64,000 bases of DNA, taken from positions 51,797,201-51,861,200 of the forward strand of contig OW388293.1 of NCBI GenBank assembly GCA_936450465.1. The letters are read 5' to 3'. The notes below the pieces were generated by a model. The model made no database searches. It worked only from the letters and a program-made list of their open reading frames with translations, and was not told the origin of the DNA. Positions 24,621 through 37,600 of this stretch are shown one piece after another. Position 1 is the stretch's first letter; each line of letters starts with the position of its first letter. A program made the translations under genes and the position numbers. This DNA comes from Gibbula magus (lineage: Eukaryota; Mollusca; Gastropoda; Trochida; Trochidae).

Positions 24621-24879
24621 AACTTGAATAATGAAACAAATTTGTCAAAATCAATTCCTATTTTATTTATGCTGAGGAGAAGGCGGAACAGGGAAAGGCG
24701 AGACCCAAAGTTTCGGAGCTGCTCTGCTTTTGCGGAGTCCCGCAAACGCTCTTCTGGTTTGGAAAGATGTCTTACATGCAAGGTCATGTTTTCTCAAAGT
24801 TTGTTATCTTGATCAGAATATAACAGATCTGATAACCTAGTCTGTTTGGTACAATTACAATGTGAGTGTTGGTAATAAA

Positions 24880-25450
24880 TATATTGCTACCAACAATGTC
24901 AAAATAGAAGTATTGTATATATAAATGTTTTTCTGAAAGAAAACGGGGAAATATATACCTGTGAAGAATTTTGTGAAATTGATGATATTGACATTAATTT
25001 TCTAACTAACCTTTACATGCTAAATACAATCAAAATGTTCATAAAATCAAATTTCGACGGGAACGATAATAAAGATAAATGGACCAATTTTATCTTCTAA
25101 TAGAAATATACTGCTTAGTAAAGAAAAAAACAAGCAAATATTTATATCTGACTTTATTAAATGCAAAAATTATAGAAACAGCAAGTTCACAGAGATGGAC
25201 AAATATTTTTCAAGAAAATTATACCAGAGAAAAATTATAATTTAATGGCATATAAATGTAAAGCTCATATATGAGATGGCTTCAATTTAAAATAATGCAT
25301 AATATTCTGGCAACAAGACATTATCTGTACAAGATTGGGTATTGTGAATCCCCCACTTTGTTATTTTTGTGAGTTAGAAAATCAAAATATTGTACACTTA
25401 CTATGTGAATGTGATTATGTTATTGAACTTTGGAATTATTTTTAAATCGA
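24880..25450 (+). pseudogene. LINE (L1/Tx1-like) 3' fragment, part 2 (zf-RVT end)
   Basis: Contains ENGEIYTCEEF..INFLTNLY, then RWLQFKIMHNILATRHYLYK, then after a one-base frameshift CYFCELENQNIVHLLCECD and VIELWNYF with a stop. The CxxC...H...C pattern with the trailing LW is the zinc-finger-like tail of LINE ORF2. It is dead and lies 250 bp beyond the 3' end of SLC5 copy 2, in the opposite orientation. Confidence 0.7.
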
Positions 25451-25695
25451 AGCCATTGGATTGTTATGTCGACCTCGCGTTACGCATCCCGTGGTTTACA
25501 TAACCTTTGGTCATTGTCATTTTGTCATCGGCCAGTCAGAAAACAGGACACTCGGTCATCATATAATAATTAGGTTTCCAGTGATTTCCAATGGCATGAA
25601 ATGATCAATAAAAAATGTTCAAATCTTCCTCATAATAACGATCATTGTTTCTCTTGGCCTCTCGTACCTCTGCACATCTCACATCGATCCTTTCC

Positions 25696-28600
25696 TCAAA
25701 CCGATGTGTTCTCTCTTTGAAGAGCTTTTGTTTCTCTTTCAACATCTTCATAGGTTTGATATGTTTCTTCCTCTGAGCGGCGATTGATTTCATTATCTTC
25801 GACCTAATGACAGGGACGATATTAATTTATAGACAAAGGAGGACGAAGCAATACTCACACAACAAAGGTCAGTATGATGTGTTTGGACCATAGTGTCCAG
25901 AACCTTAAATCACTATGGTAGCTTTAGTGCAAAGGAAAAAGGAAGGCACTAATGTTTACCTTAATGTTAAGGATGTTTTGTGCAACCACTCCCAATATTG
26001 TGTGCGGTAACGCTATTTCAACCAGGATGTTGTGAATATTATGTTAAAAGCAGGATGCAGACCGAAGACAAAAGCAATTTTATTTTGATCGCGACTATAA
26101 ACATGTAACTATGTATTAACATAATATTAACAGATTTGTTGACGAATAATATACGAGACTGCAATTCGTAGATAATTGGTGAAGATGTTTTGACAAACAA
26201 AACACTTTTGGAATGTTGCTGAAACAACTAGGAATTATTTATTTCAAGTATTAATTACAAGAACTAATTATGAATTGCCTACCGATGTTCAAGAACGTGC
26301 AAAATTTCCCTTTGAGATGATAATAGTGTCACAGTGAATAGGGGGCATGAAACTATTAAGGTGACAAAGAGGTGAGCCCAGTAGAATGACAGAATAGGCA
26401 ATTACGACCACTGATACTGACTAATGTAAATTGAACATTATTGATGAAAACTTATGAGATGATTCAAGTCTTTTCTTAGTTCAAAAGCTCAAACGTTATT
26501 ACTCAGTTAATCAGATAGTACATGACATCAGTTTAAAAGATAAAGAATCGACAATAACCCAAGATGCAAGATATAAATGAATAACATAATAGGAAACGTT
26601 CAACATGTAAGCTTTACCTTTGTAGAGACAATTTTGTAGGAGAAAACTTGTTTAACTTTTTCAGGCAGACACGGACACAGGACGTTTACAACCGGAAGTA
26701 TTAGCTTCGGGTCCACGGTGATTGGCTGTCCTCGACCTTGAAAATGTTTTGTGTGGGATGATTTAAAGAAAAACATTATTCCAAAAACGATCTCTATTTG
26801 ACGACTATGCACTGAAGGTCAAATAAATTGTGCGCAAGCAATTTACCCACACTTAGGGTTACTGGGTCACCAAATCTTCAATTTAGAATTCCCATTGTCG
26901 AAGAAGTCTGTACACAACATTTCAGCTTTCTAAATATGTTCATACTGAAGAAGAAGATGAAAATAGGTTTCTAGGTCATGACCACTGTGACCAACATTTT
27001 GAGTCGCAGGGTCACTAAATTTACAGTTTGTAAACCCCATTGGCCAGGAAGTGAAAAGTTAACGGACGCAGGGACGCCGGACACCGGGCCTGATGAGCTA
27101 AAAATAACATCACTTAAAACGACCATGATCATAATCCATGAGCAAAATAATTATTCCCGGAAGTATCTTGTGATCGTCACATCAGTGGTGTATGTTTAAG
27201 AAATTTGGCAGAATGAAATAGACATAAGGGGTCAAATTTTGAATTTAATTAATTTTCGAATAAATGTTTCGTATCAATGAGATGAAAACAAATCATCACA
27301 AATAGAATGAACAACTTTAAGAGGAAGCTTATGATGTATGTTTCACCCAGCTGACCAATTACTGAATATTAAATAAAAAACTGATGTTTTGAAAAGAATG
27401 ACCCTTGGTTACTTCAAAACCCTGCCAAAACCCGTAACTGTTTACGATTAAGCATCAGCTGTTATGTAATGGAACACTCGAACATAAAAAATGATCGGTC
27501 TAGTTTTCGCGTTGATATGATGATTCAAAGACTTAATTACATTAATGCTTAATTACATGATATTTGCACTGAAATACACATAAAGGCAAAACAACTTTCG
27601 GTTTGGAGCTCTGCAATACAGAAAACACACTTATAATCCGTTGAAGCATGAACTCGATTCTAACCGATGTTAAAAGAATGGACCACAGTTGATCGCAAAT
27701 CTATGATTGTTTTATGAGACTTCGGCAAGCGTAATGATGATAATAACTTAATATATTAAAGGCCAGTTTAAACAGGAACGTTTTAGATAGCTCCTGCAGG
27801 ACAGTTCGGAACTTGCTGTTTTCAGTTACAATAGTAGACTGTTTCACAAGGTGAGGGCAATATTAGAGAATGCAAGGTCGGCAAGTCTAGTGGATGTTGA
27901 AGGCACACAGAGATTATTCAAACAAAGATGCGTACCAGTGACAAAGCTGACAGTGTATCCGACAACGACGGTCACACACGCTCCGACACACGAGTACAGT
28001 AGGTAGGACAGACGGTACATGCTAAAGTACTCGTCTTCACTGAATTAAAAGGATAACATTTTGTTGTAAATCACACTTATTTTGAGCGATATATGTTACA
28101 AAACAATGTCATTGTTCAAAGTTAAAGTGAAATTTAATAATATTTGATTTGACTTTAACGCCCTTATAACGTTAAGCATATGTGACCCCAGCCACACACT
28201 GCATGCACCCTTAAAACATGGCTATTCGAAGATGAACATTTTAATTTACATCATCAGGTGAAAATGAAATAATGAATAAATCTGCATAGATCTATATACG
28301 TTATATATCTTATTATATATTAATTATATATATTAGCAATAAACACGTGCCCTCTATTATCCATCATACGTTCATTTGAGAATCACTCTTCTAAAACATA
28401 AGGTGAAAATGATGAATAAATCTGTATACAACTGCTGAACAAAAGTTTAACTGTGCCCCTAACTCAATGCAAATATCATGCAATTCTGTGTGTAATTCGT
28501 TTAAGTTTGATTTATTCCTTAAATATGCCGGCAAAAGTTATGAATCTTTGTTTAGATGTAAAGAAATCAATTCTGTATCATATACGTAGATATGATACTA

Positions 28601-31600
28601 ATATTTCTACAGGAGCAAATATGGCAAGAATTTATATAACACCGAGGTCCAAAAATCCCAAACTCCAATATTTATATTGTTTTATAAAATTGTAATTTTT
28701 TTAATCATTTAGGGAAAAAACGTAATTCCTATCATATTGACCAATATTTTTTATAACTGTCGAAATTTTACCGACATAATGTTTATTTAATATTTTATTA
28801 AATCTAAATTTTCAAATGTTGACCCCTTGTCTCTTTTGTTTTACGCCAAAATTGTTTCTGGCAAGTTACATATCTGTCCCTTGTATATGTAGTGCAAAAC
28901 TGACTTCTCTACACCTTGTCCAAAAATATTATCCATTATGTGTTCTGTTAAGAAAAAGTGCCATATTGAATTTTTCCAAAAATGATGATTTTACGCAGGA
29001 AATCTTGCATAGTTAAACAAACTTTTGTTCAGCAGCTGTGAATCATATGATAAGCACTTAACACGTGCCATCCACCATACGTTCATTTGAGAATGCCTCT
29101 TTTAAATGTCACTAAAATAACTTATACCTATTCGAGCTGACTGATGTACTGTTCAAGAAAGGAGCCGTCATGTTTGTGGCATTCCAGTTACACCCGTGAA
29201 TGTTGATACTGGATACTGGAGTACTGACATCATTCAGATAGGCGCCGAATGCAATCCAGGAGAGAAATGCTAAACCAGAGAAATAACCAGCAAGGCTGCC
29301 CTGCGGATCAGAGAATTTTGTGAATCCCAGAGGAAGGAGAAAACCGCGCAACTTGAGGGACAAGCTTCCTTTTCTACCTTGTCGAAATATTAATGATTTT
29401 ATTCCTCTAAATTGTACATCAAATATTGTTCATTTGAAAATAATTAATTCCTATTCATTACAATGTTAAACAATAACAAACAATTTGCTTTGGTGTGATT
29501 GGAGAAGTATGAATTTTGGGAGCGTTCAGGAAAATAAATTGTTCATTAACTATTTCCCAAGTGAATATTTCAAGCTCATTCCAGCTTTGAGTATGTACCA
29601 ATTATATGCACCGTTATAACGTATTTATTGGTAGTTTTACGCTATTATATATTAGTTGGTTGTAAACATTTTAGTCGGTGATAAGAATGTGGCCTATACA
29701 GACTCGCTCGAACGCTTGAGACGTGTTGTAAACGATTTCAAATCTTAACTTACATATGTGTTTGCATGCGGAAAGAACATTCCAAGCAAAAAGACACCTA
29801 ATAATGGACCATCCAAAACGTTCTGGATTGTCCAACAGACCTGAGAATACAACATTAAACACGCTCATCTCCGGCCAAGTAAATGATTTGTCAGGTAACA
29901 TTCAACATTATCAGACTGACTTCTACTTCTTCTAAAAGGCATAACTCGGGCCAGTCCCCCTCATTGGCTAAGTTAAGCCTTATCTTTAAGCCTATACTTT
30001 CCTGTGCTAGTATAGAAGAACGCACTATGAACTTCAGGGTCCATATTTTCGAAGTTCTCTTAGCGCTAAGAGAGCTTCGAAAATATGGGCCCAGGTTCAC
30101 AGCGCCGCTACACTAGCACAAGCAAGTAAATGAAATGCAACAAGGCTTAAATGAACCTGGCGAGTTATGCCTTGCTGGGGGAGGTTGGACTGACTTGACA
30201 ATACAGCAACAATAAACACGTTCATTTAGGGTCATGTAGATGTTTTGTTAGGTACTTTTGAGGGATTTTAATAAGTTTACCCATTGGCTGAACCCTTTCA
30301 AAAGCAAGGGGTCTTCAACTTGCTCGGGTGTGGTCAACATAAAACAAAACTGACATACCTCTAGGACTCGACCAAGTTTGGATGCAAGGAAGGCACATCC
30401 TATAATAACGGTCCCATATACAGCGGCTGTAACATTTGATAGTACAATACAATTTAAATATCAATCAACTCAGTAATTATTATCATTTTTGTCTTAAAAG
30501 GATAAAAAAAAACTGCTACACTGAATTTCAGCTTAGTAACACTACTCGCCGAAGCCCACAGGTTTCACCACAATGCATAGCCATATGATGTTGCGGACTT
30601 TCTCCCTGCAATAATACTACAAGCAAGTCAAATACTCTTGAAAGTGGCATTAAACCCCAAATCACCTAACCTCACCTCGGGAGTATAATTCAGAATAGTA
30701 AACGACGAAAGCAATTCAACATCCAAAATTGCTTTATGACTGATAGATAATTTAATATAATTGTTGAGTTTAAACTGTACCAGCAAGTTTAGTGATGACA
30801 GTAGCGGTGACGCTCTTGATAGGACGGGGCCAAAATGCTCTGACGTAATCCTGTAGAGTAACAGCGGCTAGGGCGTTGATTCCAGACGATAGACTACTGC
30901 AGAATGAACAGAGGAAACGTACCTGAAGTTTCATTCTTCGCTCCTAAAACTAGGAAATTTTAACAGGCAATCGTGAATTCAACACAATGATGTTTCCTGT
31001 CATGAAAACATCCAATGGAAATAAGGGAAGTAAGGTTTTGAATTGTTCTGATTGGCTGAAAACCACATGACTTGAACCAATAAATGGATGGAAACCGTAA
31101 TTTAGGAGATAGATCTACTGAAAAGCAGATCATTATTATACTAGATTAAATGTAAAATTGAAACCGAGCTCTAAAATCAGAGGAAGTTTAATCGAGAATT
31201 GATTGCAATTGATTTTTCTGGAGAACCAATCAGAATCGAGTATCCAGCAACCTCATAGTAGCATATTTAATATACATCTACGGCCCTGAAACAGTTCTTG
31301 CAAATTTGAGTTTACAAGAAGGATTAAGTGCCCGATTGGCAGACATCTACTCATACCGAATTTCCTCCAATAGATGCCGGGTCTTGAATAGACGTTGGAT
31401 TTACATTACAGCTGTAGACTAGTGAATAGTAGTGATAAGATGAGCAAATGTTTTTAAATGTTCACTTACGCCTCATAAATATGTTATTGTTCCCTTTAAA
31501 TAATGAATAAATAAAATATCCACCAAAAAAAAATAAAAAAAATCAAGAAATTTTGATGATTGCACCACGATATATTTTTAATTTTTTTTTTGCTGGATGA

Positions 31601-34600
31601 TTTATATTGCCAAACAAATAATCAACACTAATCTCGAATAGAAGCAGCGACAGAAGGAAGTCTGAAAATATAAACGCCAGGGCTTCTATTAGAGGAAATA
31701 CCTTTATGGTTTTACACTGCACAGGAACGCTACAGTCGACCAACAATGATAACAAATGATTGATCTACATGTGTTGGTGAACAGTCCTACCGCTAGTGCC
31801 GTTAATTTATACAAACACAGTACAGCTGTATACCGTAGTTTGTTCACCTACTTGTGTATATCACTGCACAAATAATGTAATTTGGCATGTCTTTGAAGCA
31901 TCGCATCAACGCGAAAACTTAACTGATCACTTTGCAATTTCTCATTATAAGAAGACAGTTGAATGTTCCATCACATAATCTAATTTGATAATCATAGTAA
32001 ACAGTTACAGTTTTGGCAGCTCTTTGAAGTGACCAGGGGTAAATATTTCCAAAACTATAGTTTTTATTTTCTTCTGTAACATCACACTTCTGTAAACATC
32101 ACATGTTTCCTCTTATATTTGCTCTATGTATTTGTGATGAAACTGTTGTCATTTAGCCTAGATGAAAATTTGTATCCCAAATTTCATTAACATGCACCAC
32201 TAACATCAGTGATCACAGGGTACGTTTGAAAATGATTACTTTTTACTCACGGATATATAATGGTTCATTGTAATTGCATGTGAAGCAGTTTTATTGACGT
32301 TACAATGAACGTCAATTTACATGAAATTTGCAGTGAGATACACATGTAGGTGAACAAATCTTCGGTATGCAGCTGTAAAGGACAAACGTATGTGCGCGCT
32401 AATACGATTGTAGGAATATTTACTTTTCATAGGCATAAAGACGTATACGGCAAGAGCCATTTTTACACTTTGTCCTTTTGCTTTACACATTTCACAACCA
32501 TCGTGTAATGAATCTGATACTTCGTATGGGACATTGTACAACATTTTTCAATATTTCCTACATCACATTTTCACATTCACATACATCAAGGAGATCGTGA
32601 GCCCGTGAGTACATGTATGTTAGTGTTTCAAATAGAAAATTATTTTGCTTGACAACGACGTTAGTATATATATCGAATCGCTGCCTACACAGACTAAAAA
32701 AGATATTTACTTCTGGGCAAAAGAAAAGCCAACCCCAAAAAAGAAATATATTTTTATAATTTTATTTCTGAAAACCAACTAAACGGAGTTTTGTAACATA
32801 TTCTGTTATTGTTGAACAAACTCTTTTTAAAATATCGTCGAGACAAGAGAGCGAATTTACACATTCTGTAACGGATTACAGCGAATACGTGTTAACGGTA
32901 GCAGTTCCAGAAGTAACATTTTGTTTCAGCTAAGGATTTTAGTTAAACAGGAACAAAGTGAAAATGAAATAAAAAGTATATTATATCCTTGATGAATTTG
33001 ATTGTGTAAAGTTATTCATAAGACAATTGTTAATAACATACATTAAACAAATTTGTTTCGCCAACAGTAGTTTGATGTATTAGTATTACTATGTTGAAAA
33101 TGAGTAGATATTACTTTTGCCCGGTAGTGTATATCCCGAAAATAGTTCTTCATTTCTCATCCATGTTACCTGAGACTCCCACTGAAGATACAGGAGAGGA
33201 AGAGACCGGGCAGACCCCCCATGTGTCCTAACACGTCCATCACAAACAATGGAAGTAGCTAAAATATCGAAATTTATATTGTGCCTTGAATATTAAATAA
33301 ACATATTTTTTAATTGGAAAATTAATTTTAATCAATAATCAATTTCCAGAATCCCTGATTTACAGAGAAGTCATGCATTCAGTTTAATACAAGCCTCTTA
33401 GAGGTGAAGATAACTGTTGGAGACATGACAAGAGATTCAAGACTTTTTACTACTCTCATTCGCCTACATCATACATTCACACTTTTCTCAAGTAATATGG
33501 AACACGTAACCAACCATTGGCCCAGAGAGAGTATACAATTTAGTCATGGTGATAACATATATGTTGTAAATATACCATTATGAAAAATACAATCCTGACT
33601 TATTCAACTGTTTTTCTAGTAAAAAACATTTCATTTCATTTCAGCATGGGCACCTGGGCCTGTATTCTCGAAACATTTTCAGAATTAGGATTTTATAACT
33701 CTGATCGTTACCCATGTGTTGGGATTCGCTTGAGAAGTTCGTAGGGGCTTTGATGTTTATGAAAGACCAGGCAAGGTATCACAAAAATCATCAGTCGCAA
33801 TGATAGATACATCTAGGGTAATAATAAAGATATAAATGATGAAGGTACATCTATACCCCGGAGATCATCATGGATGGATAAGACGTCATGTAGATATGTA
33901 CTTAACCAGATTGTTACCTGATCTGTGGAAGTGATGAGGTTGTTGAAGTATTTGGGATGACAGTCCCCGTAGAAGGCAGCTAGCAGAACACCAATCATAT
34001 TACACAGCAGTATGATCACAACCAGGATTACCAAGTTGACCCATAGTGCTCTGACACATAGATGATAGTATATGGATTAGTAACAAATCATATTACACAG
34101 CAGCATGATAACAACCAGGATTACCAAGTTGACCCATAGTGCTCTGACACATAGATGATAGTATATGGATTAGTAACAAATCATATTACACAGCAGCATG
34201 ATAACAACCAGTATTACCAAGTTTATACATAGTGCTCTGACACATAGATGATAGTATATGGATTAGTAACCAATCATATTACACAGCAGTTAAATACATA
34301 TCACAAATATGTGTGCAATATGATACGCCATATCATTTTGTTTAGTTTGATCATAGTATAACGTTGTTGTTAATTTTGGTGATGTACATGTATTAATGAT
34401 GACTGCAAATGCGTGAATGTAAGTAAGTGCGTGAATGTTTATCAATGTGAATATATGGGTCCGAGACTCATTTTATTTCATGTACTTTGAATGACAAACA
34501 TTCACACACTTTTCTTTGATTTGCATACATTAATAATACATAATCAAAAATACTTTTAACGCAGTGTGTTGTAACACATTGCCAATGAATGTATGATACA

Positions 34601-37600
34601 AATATGATATCGATAATATTCGCAGAAAAGGTAAAATAATGCACTGAATAATGTACTGAAACTCCAAGGCGATGAGCGTGTATGAAAAGAAAGCGCTGAT
34701 TGGATCTATAGACAAGCCACATATCTTTCTGAGATTGGTGGTTATATTAAGAGCGTATGCAGCCGTTTGACAGGAAATAACTCAGAGTCGTGTTTTCCCG
34801 AGCACCCGCTCCTGAAAAAAACGAGTTCGTGCATACTTCATAATATACGCATGAACTCTTTTGCGCTTTTTCGCGAAGTGAGTATACATGATCCAAGATG
34901 GAGTAGCATGTCACAAAGTTTGATTACCTCATTTTTCTGTCTTCCACACCCCCCCTTAATTGAAATTTTGTAGGTTGCTATGTCCAAAATGTTGATGATA
35001 TTCTGAAAACATCTTGGGACGTTCTAGATACCCAAGTTTCCCTTCAGCAGACCTTCGCGTGTACGCGTGTACACGGCAAGCAAGTACTCGGGTTGCTGAA
35101 CACGTCTCTGCTTGGGTTCAGTTTCAAAATGAAGCGAGGAAAAGAAAGCACCCTGGTTTCCAGGATGTACCGTGTGGAGAGTATACGTACGTCTTACTTG
35201 TGTAATTTATATTTATGAATATAAAGTTTGAAATAGTTCATATAGTTAGCTTTTATGGAAACGTGGGTAACTGTTACTGACATTTGAGCCTTCCTGATTG
35301 ATGGAAGTGAGATGATTCGCTGGACCTCGCTCTGATGGAAGGAGTAAGAAATCATCCACATGACTCCTCCACCCACAACCACTGACCAGAACGAGTGACG
35401 CCGGCCAGGATCTGGGTTGAAGCTGTAAAGCAGTACAGTCATTAAAAGGGAGCTGTTCATCAATGGTCAGTTGCTGATAATACCACCATATCAATGAGAT
35501 ATAACAGTTTCATCTTCAATATATATATATTCAAATATCAAAGTAACTTGATATTCAAGATATTCTATAATCATTATCCAATAAGACCATCAACTTGATG
35601 AGCAGAGAAAAATCAATAAATTAGAAAAATAAGGGCAACTGAGTTGCATATTGAATGAAATGAATTTAAACGTGTTTCTTGATATCACATAGTATAACAT
35701 ACTAGAATGTACCGTACAATAAAACAACGTAGGTCTATATCCGATTAACTGAACTGAAATGTTGATAAAAAATGTTGAATGCTTTGGATATCACAATAAC
35801 ACATTCTCTTTTGCAGTCTGACGCATCACATACCCAATGTGATTAGAGTAATTTGCTTACTCATGGAAATATATTTTGGAATTTCTGTCTGCAATCTCCC
35901 AGGCCCGAGGAAACCCACCAATGACGATGCAGCCTTGTATAAACACAGCAAGAAGAGCTACGACAATTAACAGAGCTTGGAAACTGTCAGTCCACAAGAC
36001 GGCTTTCATACCACCCTGAAAGATGAACCATTGACATGCTCACTAAATATCAACTATATCTGTGAAATAGTTAAATATTTAAGTGTATATTCATACTGTT
36101 AAAATTGTTGACGCAACATCATGCATTAATTATAAAAAGTATAAATATGATATATATCGTAAATATAAAGAACGTCATACTTGTGCATTTGGATCGTTTG
36201 TATTGGACGAGAAGATGTCATGAAAGCGGAAGAACAAGGAGTTTGAAGAACGAGTTGTTCCTCCGCATCCATGACAGCTTCGAGTCATGCCCTTTCAGAG
36301 GCTCATAGAACCATTCGACAGACCATTTTGAATGGCTTAGCTACACCAAGGGCAAGTCATTTGGGTAAAAATTATTCTGATGATGATATTAAATGAACAG
36401 TATCGAATCGTAATATGTTGACCATTTTCTTCTGCTGGGATAGAACTGAAAAAGGTAAATGGCATATATCAACAATACCCGGAATACATCTACAGTTACG
36501 ATACATTCTTCACAGCGGACTTAGTTTGTTTCTTTTGAAATTCATAAAAGTAGGACGCGCGTAACATATCTTCATAAAAAAGGGGTTTTGGGCGGTGATA
36601 TGTCTTCTTCTCAAAGGTCTTGTTTCAAATAAATTTTCTTAGTTGGAATGCACATGTACAATGTACAACTGTATCCAACAATTGTAGTACTTTTAACTTC
36701 CTAAATACATAACTATTTATATTTTTTATTATTTAGATCTCCTTTCGCCATCACTTGTAGTACGTCCAGCTTCATGACATAGAAGTAATGCATGTATATT
36801 TGTACATTACCTATCCTTGTAACACCTTTGTAGCATACCTTTGATTCTGTGCTGCAATATGATGGAATAGACAAGAAAGACCTGATGTAACTTGTCTAAA
36901 TATATGTTGTGTATTTGAAGGAAATGCAGAACACTGAATATCAAGAGCATGAGCATACAAAATAACATCTAACTAGTATTTGACTTCAATGTTCAATTAC
37001 AATTTTACAGAGGACAAGTGAAAGTTCAGTTTACGAAATTCGGAAACAGGCTCACAACATATTAGAATTGACTCTCATAAGCGAAAACACAAACCGTTTA
37101 TTTTAATATTCATCTTAATAACGTAAAGGACATTGCAAATATTTTTATATCTGCATTCAGATAGTGGGTGACCACACTCCCAGAATGTAGTTGTCAACTG
37201 AAAGTAAATAGGAAATAATCAAGACATGAAAACATTGGAATACATGTGAGAGAGTGAGTGTCTTACCATAGATGTGTAGATAGTTACAAGGCCACCAACG
37301 GTCAGAATAGACACCCACAGATCCATACCAGTTACTGTACACAATAATTAATGACAGCGATAAGTAAATCCTTTAAAGGGGCTGTAGCACGTTTTCTTAT
37401 GGAAATAAAGAGATCTCACAAAATGGAAAAAATGTTACTAATTGCAAAATAATCCTCATCAATCAGTAAATATAGTTCCAAAACGTTCTATGATTCGGTT
37501 AAGCAACACGGATCAATTTCCGAGCCTCGAATTATCAAAGGGTGTTCACACTGAAATGGCCGCTAGCAGTTTTCATGTTAAACGTAACACTGTTTTCCTA

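Noticed and set aside
34051..34290. Extra coding exons for SLC5 copy 2
   Set aside because: The decoy copies run into a stop in the next unit and have no matching donor at the exon 7 end; treated as partial duplications.
35271..35281. Donor GTAAC at 35277 for exon 6 of SLC5 copy 2
   Set aside because: It breaks the reading frame into exon 7 and is not present in copy 1; the GTCAGT donor four bases earlier is conserved in both copies and keeps frame.
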